Positions 26,705 through 35,873 of a stretch of 64,000 nt of DNA are shown here, in pieces (positions within the stretch are counted from its first letter, which is position 1; every line of letters starts with the position of its first letter). The position numbers and the translations under genes are program-made. Source of the DNA: Sinorhizobium fredii USDA 205 (lineage in GTDB: Bacteria > Pseudomonadota > Alphaproteobacteria > Rhizobiales > Rhizobiaceae); the NCBI RefSeq assembly GCF_001461695.1, contig NZ_AUTC01000002.1, positions 1 to 64,000 on the forward strand, read 5' to 3'. The notes beneath the pieces were generated by a model. That model was not told the DNA's origin, ran no database searches, and worked only from the letters and a program-made list of their open reading frames with translations.

Positions 26705-28384
26705 ATGAACACGACCAATCCGCGCCATAACATCCGCGAAGTGCGCAGCCCGCGCGGAACAGAGATCAGCGCCAAGAGCTGGCTGACGGAAGCCCCGCTC
26801 CGGATGCTGATGAACAACCTCGACCCGGAGGTCGCCGAGAACCCGCACGAGCTCGTCGTCTATGGCGGCATCGGCCGGGCGGCCCGCACCTGGGCCGACT
26901 TCGATAGGATCGTCGCCACGCTGAAGGGTCTCAACGAGGACGAGACCTTGCTCGTCCAGTCGGGCAAGCCGGTTGGTGTCTTCCGCACCCATAGGGACGC
27001 CCCGCGCGTGCTGATCGCCAATTCCAACCTCGTGCCGCATTGGGCGACCTGGGATCATTTCAACGAGCTGGATAAGAAGGGTCTTGCCATGTATGGCCAG
27101 ATGACCGCCGGCTCGTGGATCTATATCGGCAGCCAGGGTATCGTGCAGGGCACCTACGAAACCTTCGTCGAAGCCGGTCGCCAGCACTACAACGGCGACC
27201 TCACGGGCAAATGGGTACTGACCGGCGGCCTCGGCGGCATGGGCGGCGCCCAGCCGCTCGCGGCCGTCATGGCCGGCGCCTGCTGCCTCGCCGTCGAATG
27301 CAATCCGGATTCCATCGATTTCCGCCTGCGCACCCGCTATGTCGACGCGAAGGCCGAAACGCTTGACGAAGCGATGGAGATGATCGGCCGCTGGACGGCC
27401 GCGGGCGAGGCGAAATCCGTCGGCCTGCTCGGCAACACGGCCGAGATCCTGCCTGAAATGGTCCGGCGCGGCATCCGCCCGGACATGGTGACGGACCAGA
27501 CCTCGGCACATGACCCGATCAACGGCTACCTGCCGAAGGGCTGGACCATGGCCGAGTGGAAGCAAAAGCGAGAAAGCGAGCCGAAATCCGTCGAAAAGGC
27601 CGCGCGCGCCTCGATGCGCGAGCATGTCGAAGCAATGATCGCCTTTCAGGACATGGGCATCCCGACCTTCGACTACGGCAACAACATCCGCCAGGTGGCC
27701 AAGGAAGAGGGCCTCGAAAACGCCTTCGCCTTCCCGGGCTTCGTGCCGGCCTATATCCGGCCGCTGTTCTGCCGCGGCATTGGGCCGTTCCGCTGGGCGG
27801 CGCTGTCCGGCGATCCGGAGGATATTCGCAAGACCGACGCCAAGGTGAAGGAACTGCTCCCTGACAACAAGCATCTGCACAACTGGCTGGACATGGCCGC
27901 CGAGCGCATCGCCTTCCAGGGCCTGCCGGCGCGCATCTGCTGGGTGGGCCTCGGTGATCGCCACCGCCTCGGCCTCGCCTTCAACGAGATGGTCAGAACC
28001 GGGGAGCTCAGCGCTCCCGTCGTCATCGGCCGCGATCATCTCGACTCCGGCTCCGTCGCCTCGCCGAACCGCGAGACCGAAGCGATGAAGGACGGCTCCG
28101 ATGCCGTCTCCGACTGGCCGCTCTTGAACGCCCTGCTCAACACCGCATCTGGTGCCACCTGGGTCTCGCTGCATCATGGCGGCGGCGTGGGCATGGGCTT
28201 CTCCCAGCATTCGGGCGTCGTCATCTGCTGCGACGGTTCGGAAGATGCCGCCCGCCGCGTCGAGCGGGTGCTTTGGAACGACCCGGCGACCGGCGTCATG
28301 CGCCACGCCGATGCCGGCTACGACGTCGCGCTCGAATGCGCCAAGGACAAGGGCCTGCGGCTGCCGGGCATTCTCGGCAACTGA
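26705..28384 (+). CDS. hutU: Urocanate hydratase
   Basis: NAD-dependent enzyme of 559 residues converting urocanate to imidazolonepropionate. Diagnostic pieces include [46 protein letters not shown] and [19 protein letters not shown]. Length is normal for the family. It starts 92 bases after hutG with GGGAG in front, so it may have some independent control but probably shares the hut transcript. Confidence 0.96.
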   Translation: MNTTNPRHNIREVRSPRGTEISAKSWLTEAPLRMLMNNLDPEVAENPHELVVYGGIGRAARTWADFDRIVATLKGLNEDETLLVQSGKPVGVFRTHRDAPRVLIANSNLVPHWATWDHFNELDKKGLAMYGQMTAGSWIYIGSQGIVQGTYETFVEAGRQHYNGDLTGKWVLTGGLGGMGGAQPLAAVMAGACCLAVECNPDSIDFRLRTRYVDAKAETLDEAMEMIGRWTAAGEAKSVGLLGNTAEILPEMVRRGIRPDMVTDQTSAHDPINGYLPKGWTMAEWKQKRESEPKSVEKAARASMREHVEAMIAFQDMGIPTFDYGNNIRQVAKEEGLENAFAFPGFVPAYIRPLFCRGIGPFRWAALSGDPEDIRKTDAKVKELLPDNKHLHNWLDMAAERIAFQGLPARICWVGLGDRHRLGLAFNEMVRTGELSAPVVIGRDHLDSGSVASPNRETEAMKDGSDAVSDWPLLNALLNTASGATWVSLHHGGGVGMGFSQHSGVVICCDGSEDAARRVERVLWNDPATGVMRHADAGYDVALECAKDKGLRLPGILGN

Positions 28385-28386
28385 TG

Positions 28387-28416
28387 AAAAAATGGGAGGC
28401 TGCCCCGCGGCCTCCC
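28387..28416 (-). terminator. Terminator of the MFS operon, between convergent hutU and MFS genes
   Basis: Stem GGGAGGC/GCCTCCC with a nine-base loop. On the minus strand it is followed by ATTTTTT, giving a good terminator for the leftward operon. It may also serve the end of hutU. Confidence 0.7.
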
Positions 28417-28438
28417 GCTGCACCGGAAGGGGTTCCCG

Positions 28439-29650
28439 TTACGATGCGGAGACCCGGACGCGCTTGCCGTCGAGCATCAGGAGCAGCACGAGCCCGGCAA
28501 GGCCGGCCGCTGCGCCGAGCAGGGCAGTCCCGGAATAATCGCTGAAGCGTGTGCCGATCGCAAAGAGCGCAGCGCTGAGCGCGCCGCCCAGAAAGATGTT
28601 CACCGCGATCAGCGAGCTTCCAAGCCCGGGCCGATCGGCGATCAGGTCCTGGAGATAGGTGATCGGGATGCTGATCAGCGCCGCCGCACCGAAACCGCTG
28701 ACGAGCGTCAGGGCATAGATATGCCAAGGCCGATCGGAAAATCCGAGCAGTGCCATATAGACCAGGTAGACCGCCGTGCCGAGCGCCAGAGCATCGACAT
28801 GGCTGAGGCGGTACTGGATGCGCCCCCAGACGAGAATGAAGATCACTTCCAGCAGAGCCACGACGCCGACGACGATGCCGATATCGGTGGCCGTGCCGCC
28901 GGCCGCCCCGGTGACGATCAAGGGAAGGACGGCGGCGTTGACATGCAGGGTCGAGGAGATCAGCGCGATCGCAATGAGCCGCCCGAGCACCCGCGGCGAG
29001 AGGATCTCGGCCAGCGAAGCGAGATAGGAAAGCCGCTTCCCCAAGGCCGGATCGACGCCGGCCCTATGCGGCAGAAGGAAAGCGACGAGGATGAGATTGC
29101 CAATGCAGCCGAGGCTCGCCAGCAGATAGGCCGGTAGCATGCTTCCGCGCGCCGACAGCACGAAGCCGACTAGCCCGGGAACCAGGACCCAGGAGAGCGA
29201 GATGGCGGCCCTCACCGCGGAATTGACCGCGGCGGCATCCCTGCCGCCCATGTGGTTGGCCGCCGTGCGCACATTGGCAAAGAGCAGTGAGTTGAGGGCG
29301 CCGTAGATCGGCAGGAGCAGCAGCGTGGCAAGCACGAAACTCGGTTTGGTCGGCCAGACATACACCATTCCGTAGCCGACGGCGCCGAAGAGGATGACCG
29401 CCAGCATCAGGCTGCGATAGTTGCCGACCCGATCTGCGACGATCCCGACGGTGACGCTGACGACAACATTGACGAGGGCGGCCACGAAGATCAGGGCCGA
29501 GTAGAACGCGTCGCTCAGGCCAAGCTCGGTAATTCCGACCACCGACTGATAGGGCGAGGTCGCGGCGCCGGCAAAGCCGAAGAGGAATATGGCAAGCATG
29601 CTTGCCCGAATGACCGGGTTTCGCATGGCGATCAGCAGCGACGAAGACAT
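28439..29650 (-). CDS. MFS transporter, sugar-efflux-like
   Basis: Membrane protein of 403 residues with twelve predicted helices. IFLFGFAGAATSPYQS in the first helix, VTVGIVADRVGNYRS in the loop 2-3 position and PIYGALNSLLFANVRT recall SetA-type sugar efflux or drug MFS proteins. The start at 29650 is chosen because the upstream eleven codons are unlike the family. It is the last gene of the leftward RidA-RpiR-SDR-GH20-M81 operon, so it probably moves a product or substrate of that pathway. Direction of transport and substrate are unknown. Confidence 0.82.
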   Translation of the reverse strand: MSSSLLIAMRNPVIRASMLAIFLFGFAGAATSPYQSVVGITELGLSDAFYSALIFVAALVNVVVSVTVGIVADRVGNYRSLMLAVILFGAVGYGMVYVWPTKPSFVLATLLLLPIYGALNSLLFANVRTAANHMGGRDAAAVNSAVRAAISLSWVLVPGLVGFVLSARGSMLPAYLLASLGCIGNLILVAFLLPHRAGVDPALGKRLSYLASLAEILSPRVLGRLIAIALISSTLHVNAAVLPLIVTGAAGGTATDIGIVVGVVALLEVIFILVWGRIQYRLSHVDALALGTAVYLVYMALLGFSDRPWHIYALTLVSGFGAAALISIPITYLQDLIADRPGLGSSLIAVNIFLGGALSAALFAIGTRFSDYSGTALLGAAAGLAGLVLLLMLDGKRVRVSAS

Positions 29651-29728
29651 GGTGGGGCAATTCCGCGGGAGGGGCGAAGTCAAATTTTTCCGCCTGAGGC
29701 CTCGGGCGGGGTCGTGCGGCTTGCCGCG

Positions 29729-31162
29729 TCAGCTCCAGCGGGCGGAGAGACGCGACTTCGGCGTGAAATCGAAATCACGATCGAAAGGAAAGATCGGCCT
29801 CCGGCGGCGCTCGCTTGCCAGATGCTCTATGTCCTGATTGACGACACCATCGGTGAGCGCCATCAGGTTGGGGTTGGCGATCGGTGCGAGTTCCGGCGAC
29901 AGGTAACCGGATTTGACGACCAGCAGGCGCACGGCGCTCGGGTCAAGCCCAATGCGGCGGAAATCCTCGAGGTTGTGGTAAGGACGCCGTCGCGCCGACA
30001 GCACGACCGTGATGCCGCCCAGTTGAACCACCGCCTGGCGTTCTGCAAGGGGACCGGGATCGTCAAGCCTGACAACCTTGGCCGCTTCTTCGACGGCGGG
30101 GCTTGAGGGATCAAGACTGCCGCCGATCCGCAGCCTAAGCGTCCCGCCTTCGCCGGCCGCGAAGCAGGCTTCCACCGCTGGCCGATCGGCAATTCCGGCG
30201 ATAAGTGCATCCTGCCAACCCCGCCCCAGAAGTGCTTTCAGGACATCGGCCCGGTCGCCGACGCCACCGCCGGTCGGGTTATCGCCCGAGTCTGCCAATA
30301 TGATCGGTTTCGTCGTCGCCCGTTCGGCAATTTCAAGCATAGCATCAAGCGCACCGGTCACCGGCCCGAAACGAAAGTTTTCCCGCGTATTCCAGTAGCT
30401 TGCGGCGATTTCTTCTGCCGCCTTCGATGCCGCCGCCTTGTCCGATCCGGTGATGACCGCGCAGGCGGTGGTCCGCGCCTCGTCCGCCCAGACATAACCC
30501 ACCATCAGATTGGCATCGAGAATGCCGGGCCGCGTATCGAAATCCGGTAGGCGCCCATACAAGCTCCGGGCGGGCTCATCTTCCGTCGAGGTCCGCTCCC
30601 CGGGCAGCAGCACGGGCACGGTCGCCCAGGCGACGCCCGGCCGCGTGCCGCTCCGCAGCGCCTCCACCAGCATCGACCAGGCCCGCACCATGGTTTCGCG
30701 CGTATCGATATGCGGCGCCGTGCGGTAGGCGGCGAAGATATCGATCTGGTCGATGATCCGCTCGCTGACATTGCCGTGCAGGTCGTAGCTGACCGCAATC
30801 GGGCAGTCGGGACCGACGACGGAACGGGCGGCGGAAATCCAGTCGCCCTCCGCATCGTCCATGCGGTCGACCTTGATCGCGCCATGCATGGCGAGATACA
30901 GCCCGTCGACCGGGAGGGTCGCCTTCAGCCCTTCGAGGAATTCCGTCTTGAATGCCTCATAGGCCGGCTGCGAAACCGGACCGCCGGGGACGGCGCGGGC
31001 ATGGAGCAGCGGAATGTGCTCCACACCATCCGCATCGAGGAAGCTGAAATAATCCGCCTCCAGCAGCGCCTCACCCCTCAACACCCGAAAGTCCTCGACC
31101 AACATCAGGACCGGCGAATAGGTGCTGCATTCCGTATGAATTCCCCCGACGGCAATCCGCAT
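29729..31162 (-). CDS. M81 family metallopeptidase (MlrC-like), copy 1
   Basis: Protein of 477 residues of the family named after microcystinase C (MlrC). It opens with RIAVGGIHTECSTYSP and keeps the zinc site: D127 and H129 in SYDLHGN and H151 in TAPHIDT. The C-terminal MlrC domain has ILADSGDNPTGGGVGD. Most members have nothing to do with microcystin; they are probably amidohydrolases or peptidases for small linear substrates. It follows the GH20 gene by 11 bases. A second, divergent copy is at 35874-37349. Confidence 0.88.
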   Translation of the reverse strand: MRIAVGGIHTECSTYSPVLMLVEDFRVLRGEALLEADYFSFLDADGVEHIPLLHARAVPGGPVSQPAYEAFKTEFLEGLKATLPVDGLYLAMHGAIKVDRMDDAEGDWISAARSVVGPDCPIAVSYDLHGNVSERIIDQIDIFAAYRTAPHIDTRETMVRAWSMLVEALRSGTRPGVAWATVPVLLPGERTSTEDEPARSLYGRLPDFDTRPGILDANLMVGYVWADEARTTACAVITGSDKAAASKAAEEIAASYWNTRENFRFGPVTGALDAMLEIAERATTKPIILADSGDNPTGGGVGDRADVLKALLGRGWQDALIAGIADRPAVEACFAAGEGGTLRLRIGGSLDPSSPAVEEAAKVVRLDDPGPLAERQAVVQLGGITVVLSARRRPYHNLEDFRRIGLDPSAVRLLVVKSGYLSPELAPIANPNLMALTDGVVNQDIEHLASERRRRPIFPFDRDFDFTPKSRLSARWS

Positions 31163-31173
31163 GGTTCGTCAAC

Positions 31174-33092
31174 TCACAGCGTTGGGCTCAAGGGAGCAAT
31201 CGCGGCAAAGCGCAGCCAGTCCTTCTCAGCCTTCGGCGTCCAGGCTGCTTCGGCGATCGCGGGCAAACGCGGGAAGACAAGGCGATTGAAATAGCCGCGC
31301 GACAGGAAATGCTCCGACCAGATGCAGGCCTGGACACCCTTCATCCGGCTCTTCAACTCTTCCGGAAACTCGCCTTCCGCCTCATAGGCATAGGTGTGTG
31401 CCGGCGTTGCCGTACCGGCCCAGCTTGCGCCGGGTTCCTGCCAGGCTTCCGCCTGGGCCATGTCGAGGTAGTAGGCCTGGCCGGGCGTCATCACGACCTC
31501 GTAGCCCTCGTGCGCCAACTCGATGCCGACGTTCGGGTTCTCCCAGGCCATCAGCAGCGTGTCCTCGGTTCCGACGCCGCCGCCGTGGGCAACTTCGTTC
31601 CAGCCGACGAGCTTGCGGCCACGCGCCGTCAGCATCCGCTTCACCTTTTTCAGGAAATAGGATTGCAGCGCGAAGGTGCCGGAGATGCCCTCCTCTTCCA
31701 TCAGCTTGCGCGCCAGGGGCGAGGCCAGCCAGGAGCCGTTTGCCACCTCGTCGCCGCCGATGTGGATATATCGGCTCGGGAACAGCTCGACCATTTCGTC
31801 GAACACTTTTTCGAGGAATTCGTAGGTGAGCGGAACGGCCGGATTGAGCGCGTTGTTGGGATAGCCCTGTACCGAATGATAGCTCTCCGGCGCCTCCTGG
31901 CCATCGGCGAGCTCGGGAAGCGCGACGAGCGCCGCGGTGCTGTGGCCGGGAATGTCGATCTCGGGAATGACCTCGACATTGAGCACCGTTGCATGCGCAA
32001 CGATGACCTTGACCTCATCCTGGCTGTAGAAGCTGCCCGAAGGTTCGGCGCCGTTGCCGAGCTGCGGCAGCAACGGCTCGTCTGGCCCGCGCAGGACGCC
32101 GAGCGTCGTCAGCGTCGGGTAGGCTTTGATCTCCAGCCGCCAGGCCTCGTCATCGGTCAGATGCCAATGGAAAATGTTGAGCTTGAACCAGGCAAGAATG
32201 TCGATCAGCCGCAGCACGTCGGCGGTCGGATAGAATTGCCGCGACACGTCGAGATGGCAGCCGCGCCAGCCATAACGGGGCCGATCGGATATCGTGCCCG
32301 TCGCTGGAAAGCGGAATTTTCCTGGATGATTGCGGGCACCGTCGAGAAGCTGGACGAGCGTCGTCAGCCCATATTGCCGTCCTGACACGGCACCGTATTC
32401 AAGCCGGATATCGCGGCCGGAGAAGGCGAGCCTGTAGGCCTCGCCACCGAGTTCGCCCTTCTCCTCGAAGACGATCGGTAATCCCTGGCCGGAGGCCGCC
32501 AGGCTGAAGGGAGCGTGGCCGGCGGGAAACAGCCGATGAAACAACGCCAGCACGTTGGAAACAGCCTCGATGTCCTCTGCGCTGCTTCCCGCCGCCGGAT
32601 AGAGGACGACCGGGAATCCTTCTCCGGGCACCGCGTCCACCTCAGCCGGCCAGGGCTGCAGCGCGAACGGCAGGTCGAGCCGACCTTCGGGCAGGCGCAG
32701 CGGCGGCGGTTCGCTTGTCGCACCTTCGAGCCGAAGATCCGAAACTTCCACCGGGACATGCGATCGTCGGACAGCGTCAGATAGGCCGACTTCGCCCCGT
32801 CGGTGCAATGCTTGGCCTGCCTGTGCAGCCCGCTGACCAGGAAGGTCCAGCTTTCGCCGGGCTGAAGCGTCAGCCCCTCGGGTGGAGCGAACTCGTGGAA
32901 ATTGGCGTTGCGGCGTAGGAAGACGGCGTTCTCGCAGCCAGCCGGATCGATGACGCGGGTGAGCGACGTATAGACGAGACGGAAGCCGCCGAGCGGCCTG
33001 CCGGACAAGTTGAAGAGGCTGAAGGTGAAGCGTCCGTTAGGGCCGCCATCCGGCTGCCAGGCAGATTCGAGGCGATAAGAGACCGGCTGCAT
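31174..33092 (-). pseudogene. GH20 beta-N-acetylhexosaminidase, single-base frameshift
   Basis: The catalytic part (downstream of about 32755) shows IDILAWFKLNIFHWHLTDDE, EIDIPGHSTAALVALPEL, the catalytic pair in YIHIGGDEVANG and TLLMAWENPN, all GH20 hallmarks. Its N-terminal domain is in another frame, starting at ATG 33092 (GGAGG six bases before) with QPVSYRLESAWQPDGG and continuing to YLTLSDDRM. Adding one base near 32755, in a TCCCGG run, would join both into a protein of about 640 residues. Either the gene is broken or the sequence has an error. The enzyme would release terminal GlcNAc or GalNAc from oligosaccharides; no clear signal peptide is seen, suggesting cytoplasmic action on imported sugars. 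Confidence 0.8.
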
Positions 33093-33114
33093 GAGCATCC
33101 TCCAATGGGATTGG

Positions 33115-33891
33115 TCAATAATGGCTGGACTGCGAAAAGGTGCGGGCGAGTTCCACCTGGCCGGCGGTGAGGCCGCAATCGACCGGCAGGCAGACGCCCG
33201 AAATGGCGCTCGCCTGGGGGCCAGCCAGGAAGTGGACGGCATTGGCGACGTCTTCTGGATTGACGATGCGCTGAAGCGGATACCAGCGCTTGGCCTCCTC
33301 GAAGACTTGAGGATTGGCGGCGGCGCGCGCCTCCCAGGCCCGGGTACGCACGGTACCCGGCGCCACCGCATTCGCGCGGATGCCGAACTTGCCGTATTCG
33401 ACGGCGATCAGCCGCGTCAGATGCAGAAGGCCGGCCTTGGCTGCGCTGTAGGCCGGATGGCCGAAGACGCTGATACCGTTCACCGAGGCGATATTGACGA
33501 CGGACCCCTTGCTTTCCTTGAGCATCTCCTCGACCGCCCGGAAGCAGAGAAAGGCCGATTCGAGATTGAGGGCATTGTCCATCCGCCAGATGTCCTGCGT
33601 CGTCTCGTGCAGGCTGACGGCCCGCGCCGCACCGGCATTGTTGACGAGCGTATGCACGACTCCGCGTGACGCCGCCGTCGCCGCCATCGCCGTCACGCTC
33701 GCCGCATCCGTGACGTCGCAGGCGACCGCTGCGAAATGCTCTTCCCCACCGAGATCACGCGCGACCTTGCCTGCAGCATCGCCGTCGATGTCGGCGAGGA
33801 GAACGAGGTCGTGGACGTCCCCCAGGCGACGGGCGATGGCACGGCCGATGTCGCCGGCTGCGCCCGTGACAATCGCTACGGATTTCGGCAT
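33115..33891 (-). CDS. SDR family oxidoreductase
   Basis: Classical short-chain dehydrogenase of 258 residues. Cofactor loop TGAAGDIGRAIA, NNAG motif in TLVNNAGAAR, catalytic serine in VNIASVNG and the pair in HPAYSAAKAGLLHL (Y-x3-K) are all present. The ATG at 33891 with AGGA upstream is chosen over one 17 codons earlier. It lies 19 bases after the RpiR regulator gene and before the GH20 gene in one operon. It likely oxidises a hydroxyl of the sugar or acid handled by the island. Confidence 0.9.
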   Translation of the reverse strand: MPKSVAIVTGAAGDIGRAIARRLGDVHDLVLLADIDGDAAGKVARDLGGEEHFAAVACDVTDAASVTAMAATAASRGVVHTLVNNAGAARAVSLHETTQDIWRMDNALNLESAFLCFRAVEEMLKESKGSVVNIASVNGISVFGHPAYSAAKAGLLHLTRLIAVEYGKFGIRANAVAPGTVRTRAWEARAAANPQVFEEAKRWYPLQRIVNPEDVANAVHFLAGPQASAISGVCLPVDCGLTAGQVELARTFSQSSHY

Positions 33892-33910
33892 GGGATGTTC
33901 CTGTGCCACA

Positions 33911-34774
33911 TCAGTCTCCGAGAAGCTGGCGATCATCGCCATCCCTGTGTGCCACCAGTTGCTGCTTGATGCGCCGGAGCGTCGCGGTGGCCTGCGGCTG
34001 GACGCGATAGGCCACTAGGCTGGCAAGGATGTCGACCAGCGCCACATAGGCGATGCGTGTGGACGTCGGGCGGTAGATGTTGTTGCCTTCCGGCAGGTCA
34101 ACCGGAACGCTGATGTCGGCTGCCCGCGCAACCGGACTGCCGGTCTGAGTAAGGGCGATGGTCGGCACCTTGGCGTCGCGGGCGAGCGTGAAGGCGCGCA
34201 CCAGTTCGGCATTGCGCCCCGAAAAGGACGAGCCGATGACCACGTCGCTCTGCCTGGCCGCGGCCGCCAGCATCAATTGCATGCTGTGGTCTGAGCTCGC
34301 GGTGATGCGCAGGCCGAGACGGAACAGCCGGTTCTGCAATTCGCCGGCGATCATCGAGGAATTGCCGCCCGAGCCGAAGGCATAGATCATCTCGGCGCCG
34401 GCCAGCCGGTCGGCGGCCTGCTCGATCGCTGCAAGATCGAGCGAACGATGCAGCAGGAACAGCGCGTTCTGCGCCTTGGTGATGATGTCCTGCGCGACGT
34501 CGCCCGGCTCCTGGCTTTTCGGCTCCGGCTTCAGATAGCGCATGCCGACATAGGCGGTGCGGGCCAGTTGCACCTTGAAATCGGAAAAGCTGTCGCAACC
34601 CAGCCGGCGGCAGAAGCGCGTCACCGTCGGTGGCGACACATCGGCCTTGCCGGCAAGCTCGATGATCGATGCGTTGACGGCAAATTCAAAGTCATTCAGC
34701 AGAATCTCGGCGATGCGGCTCTCCGATTGCGACAGCCGCTCCTTTTCATGCTGCAAGGTTGCGAAAATATCCAT
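33911..34774 (-). CDS. RpiR/MurR family transcriptional regulator
   Basis: Protein of 287 residues with an N-terminal RpiR helix-turn-helix (about 1-77; SQSESRIAEILLND and SPPTVTRFCRRLGC). A C-terminal SIS domain (about 120-260; IYAFGSGGNSSMIAGEL and IGSSFSGRNAELV) senses a sugar phosphate in this family. It is the second gene of the leftward operon that starts with RidA. Four similar operator-like sites in front of this operon, the divergent operon and the ABC-transporter operon are candidate targets. Autoregulation is likely. Confidence 0.92.
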   Translation of the reverse strand: MDIFATLQHEKERLSQSESRIAEILLNDFEFAVNASIIELAGKADVSPPTVTRFCRRLGCDSFSDFKVQLARTAYVGMRYLKPEPKSQEPGDVAQDIITKAQNALFLLHRSLDLAAIEQAADRLAGAEMIYAFGSGGNSSMIAGELQNRLFRLGLRITASSDHSMQLMLAAAARQSDVVIGSSFSGRNAELVRAFTLARDAKVPTIALTQTGSPVARAADISVPVDLPEGNNIYRPTSTRIAYVALVDILASLVAYRVQPQATATLRRIKQQLVAHRDGDDRQLLGD

Positions 34775-34841
34775 CCGGACCGCCCCTCCCTATATCTTCT
34801 CGAGGCGCGGGATACGGGCGAAATATTGCACGCACTTTTCC

Positions 34842-35246
34842 TCATCCCGCGACATATTGGGCGTCCTTAGGCTTGTAGGCGACGCAGTCGATCTCGACCT
34901 TGCAATCGACCATCATCGAAGACTGCACGCAGGCACGTGCCGGCGGATGAGCTCCGAAATACTCCTGATAGATCTTGTTGAAGCTCCAGAAATCGCGCGG
35001 GTCGTCCAGCCAGACGCCGACTCTCACCACGTGTTCGATACCGTAGTCGGCCTCTTTCAAAATGGCCAGCAGATTGCCGATCGCCCTATGGGTCTGCGCA
35101 ACGATATTGCCGTCGACGACTTCCCCATCTTCCATGGCGACCTGCCCGGAGACATGGAGCCAGCCGTCCGCCTCCACGGCGCGCGCGAATGGCAGCGATT
35201 TTCCGCCTGCCCCGACCTGTTCGGCGCCATAGCGTTTGATGGACAT
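34842..35246 (-). CDS. RidA family protein, copy 1
   Basis: Small protein of 134 residues of the RidA/YjgF family, whose best known role is hydrolysis of reactive enamine/imine intermediates to keto acids. DGWLHVSGQVAMEDGEVV and ARACVQSSMMVDCKVEIDC match the family core; the arginine of ARACVQ is the usual catalytic residue. It is the first gene of the leftward operon, with an operator-like site 14-29 bases before its start. A second RidA lies at 38395. Confidence 0.88.
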   Translation of the reverse strand: MSIKRYGAEQVGAGGKSLPFARAVEADGWLHVSGQVAMEDGEVVDGNIVAQTHRAIGNLLAILKEADYGIEHVVRVGVWLDDPRDFWSFNKIYQEYFGAHPPARACVQSSMMVDCKVEIDCVAYKPKDAQYVAG

Positions 35247-35257
35247 CAGGACCCTTC

Positions 35258-35276
35258 GTGCAAATTATTTTCGTGT
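35258..35276 (-). promoter_or_regulatory. RpiR operator candidate in front of the RidA operon
   Basis: On the minus strand the site reads ACACGAAAATAATTTGCAC. It shares AYGAAAA-(T)-RAATT-like sequence with the sites at 35331, 46818 and 46889. It lies just before the ribosome binding region of the RidA gene, a typical repressor position. Confidence 0.5.
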
Positions 35277-35330
35277 TGCGTTGACAAGTCACCACAGAAG
35301 GCGGAATTTGGCCAGAGAAAAACGTTATTC

Positions 35331-35346
35331 ATGAAAAGAATTTCAA
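35331..35346 (+). promoter_or_regulatory. RpiR operator candidate in front of the NTF2-like/M81 operon
   Basis: ATGAAAAGAATTTCAA contains the perfect inverted repeat TGAAA-N4-TTTCA at 35332-35345, 16 bases before the start of the rightward gene. It resembles known GAAA...TTTC-type sites of RpiR-family regulators. Together with the site at 35258 it brackets the short divergent promoter region. Confidence 0.55.
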
Positions 35347-35361
35347 TCCAGGACGAAATGC

Positions 35362-35853
35362 ATGCGGGATCCCTTCCAGAATCCGTTTCCTACCAGCGAC
35401 ACCGCCCGGCATTCGATCTGGGAGATGCTGGTGACACGGGACATCGACGCTTTCCTTTCTGCCGACTGGTCGCTGGTGGCCGTTGATTTTGTCGAAGACG
35501 GCTTCATCGGCGTCGATGGAAAGCGGGAAACGAGCCCTGATGCTTGGCGGCTGAGCTTCCCGTCTCTTGCAGACTATCGCGACGAGTGGCTGCGCCAGGC
35601 CCGGGACTTTGCCGGGCAGGCCTTCGCAGAGGATGCACGCACCGCCATTTTCACCACCACGACGCTCGAGGACATCGAGATCAACGGCGACCGGGCGCTG
35701 GCCCGCAAGAAGTTCGATGGCGGCATCAGGAAGGCCGATGGAAGCTACGATGTCTTGAAATGGCAGACGGTTTATTATTGTCGCCTGCATGAAGGCCGAT
35801 GGAAGATCTGCGGCTTCACCGGCTATCTGCCGAATCCGATGGGTTCGAACTGA
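35362..35853 (+). CDS. NTF2-like/SnoaL-type protein
   Basis: Protein of 163 residues with the length and alternating pattern of NTF2-fold proteins. The C-terminal part, ALARKKFDGGIRKADG followed by LKWQTVYYCRLHEGRWKICG, is a typical last beta-hairpin of SnoaL-like enzymes or binding proteins. No catalytic residues can be assigned. It starts the rightward operon with the second M81 gene, which begins 20 bases later. Function is unknown; isomerase, dehydratase or ligand-binding roles are all seen in this fold. Confidence 0.75.
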   Translation: MRDPFQNPFPTSDTARHSIWEMLVTRDIDAFLSADWSLVAVDFVEDGFIGVDGKRETSPDAWRLSFPSLADYRDEWLRQARDFAGQAFAEDARTAIFTTTTLEDIEINGDRALARKKFDGGIRKADGSYDVLKWQTVYYCRLHEGRWKICGFTGYLPNPMGSN

Positions 35854-35873
35854 GGGTAAGGAAGGCAACGGCA

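Noticed and set aside
32364-33371. Separate minus-strand gene for the N-terminal GH20 part
   Set aside because: Its protein-like part ends exactly where the catalytic frame begins, so both are one gene with a frameshift.
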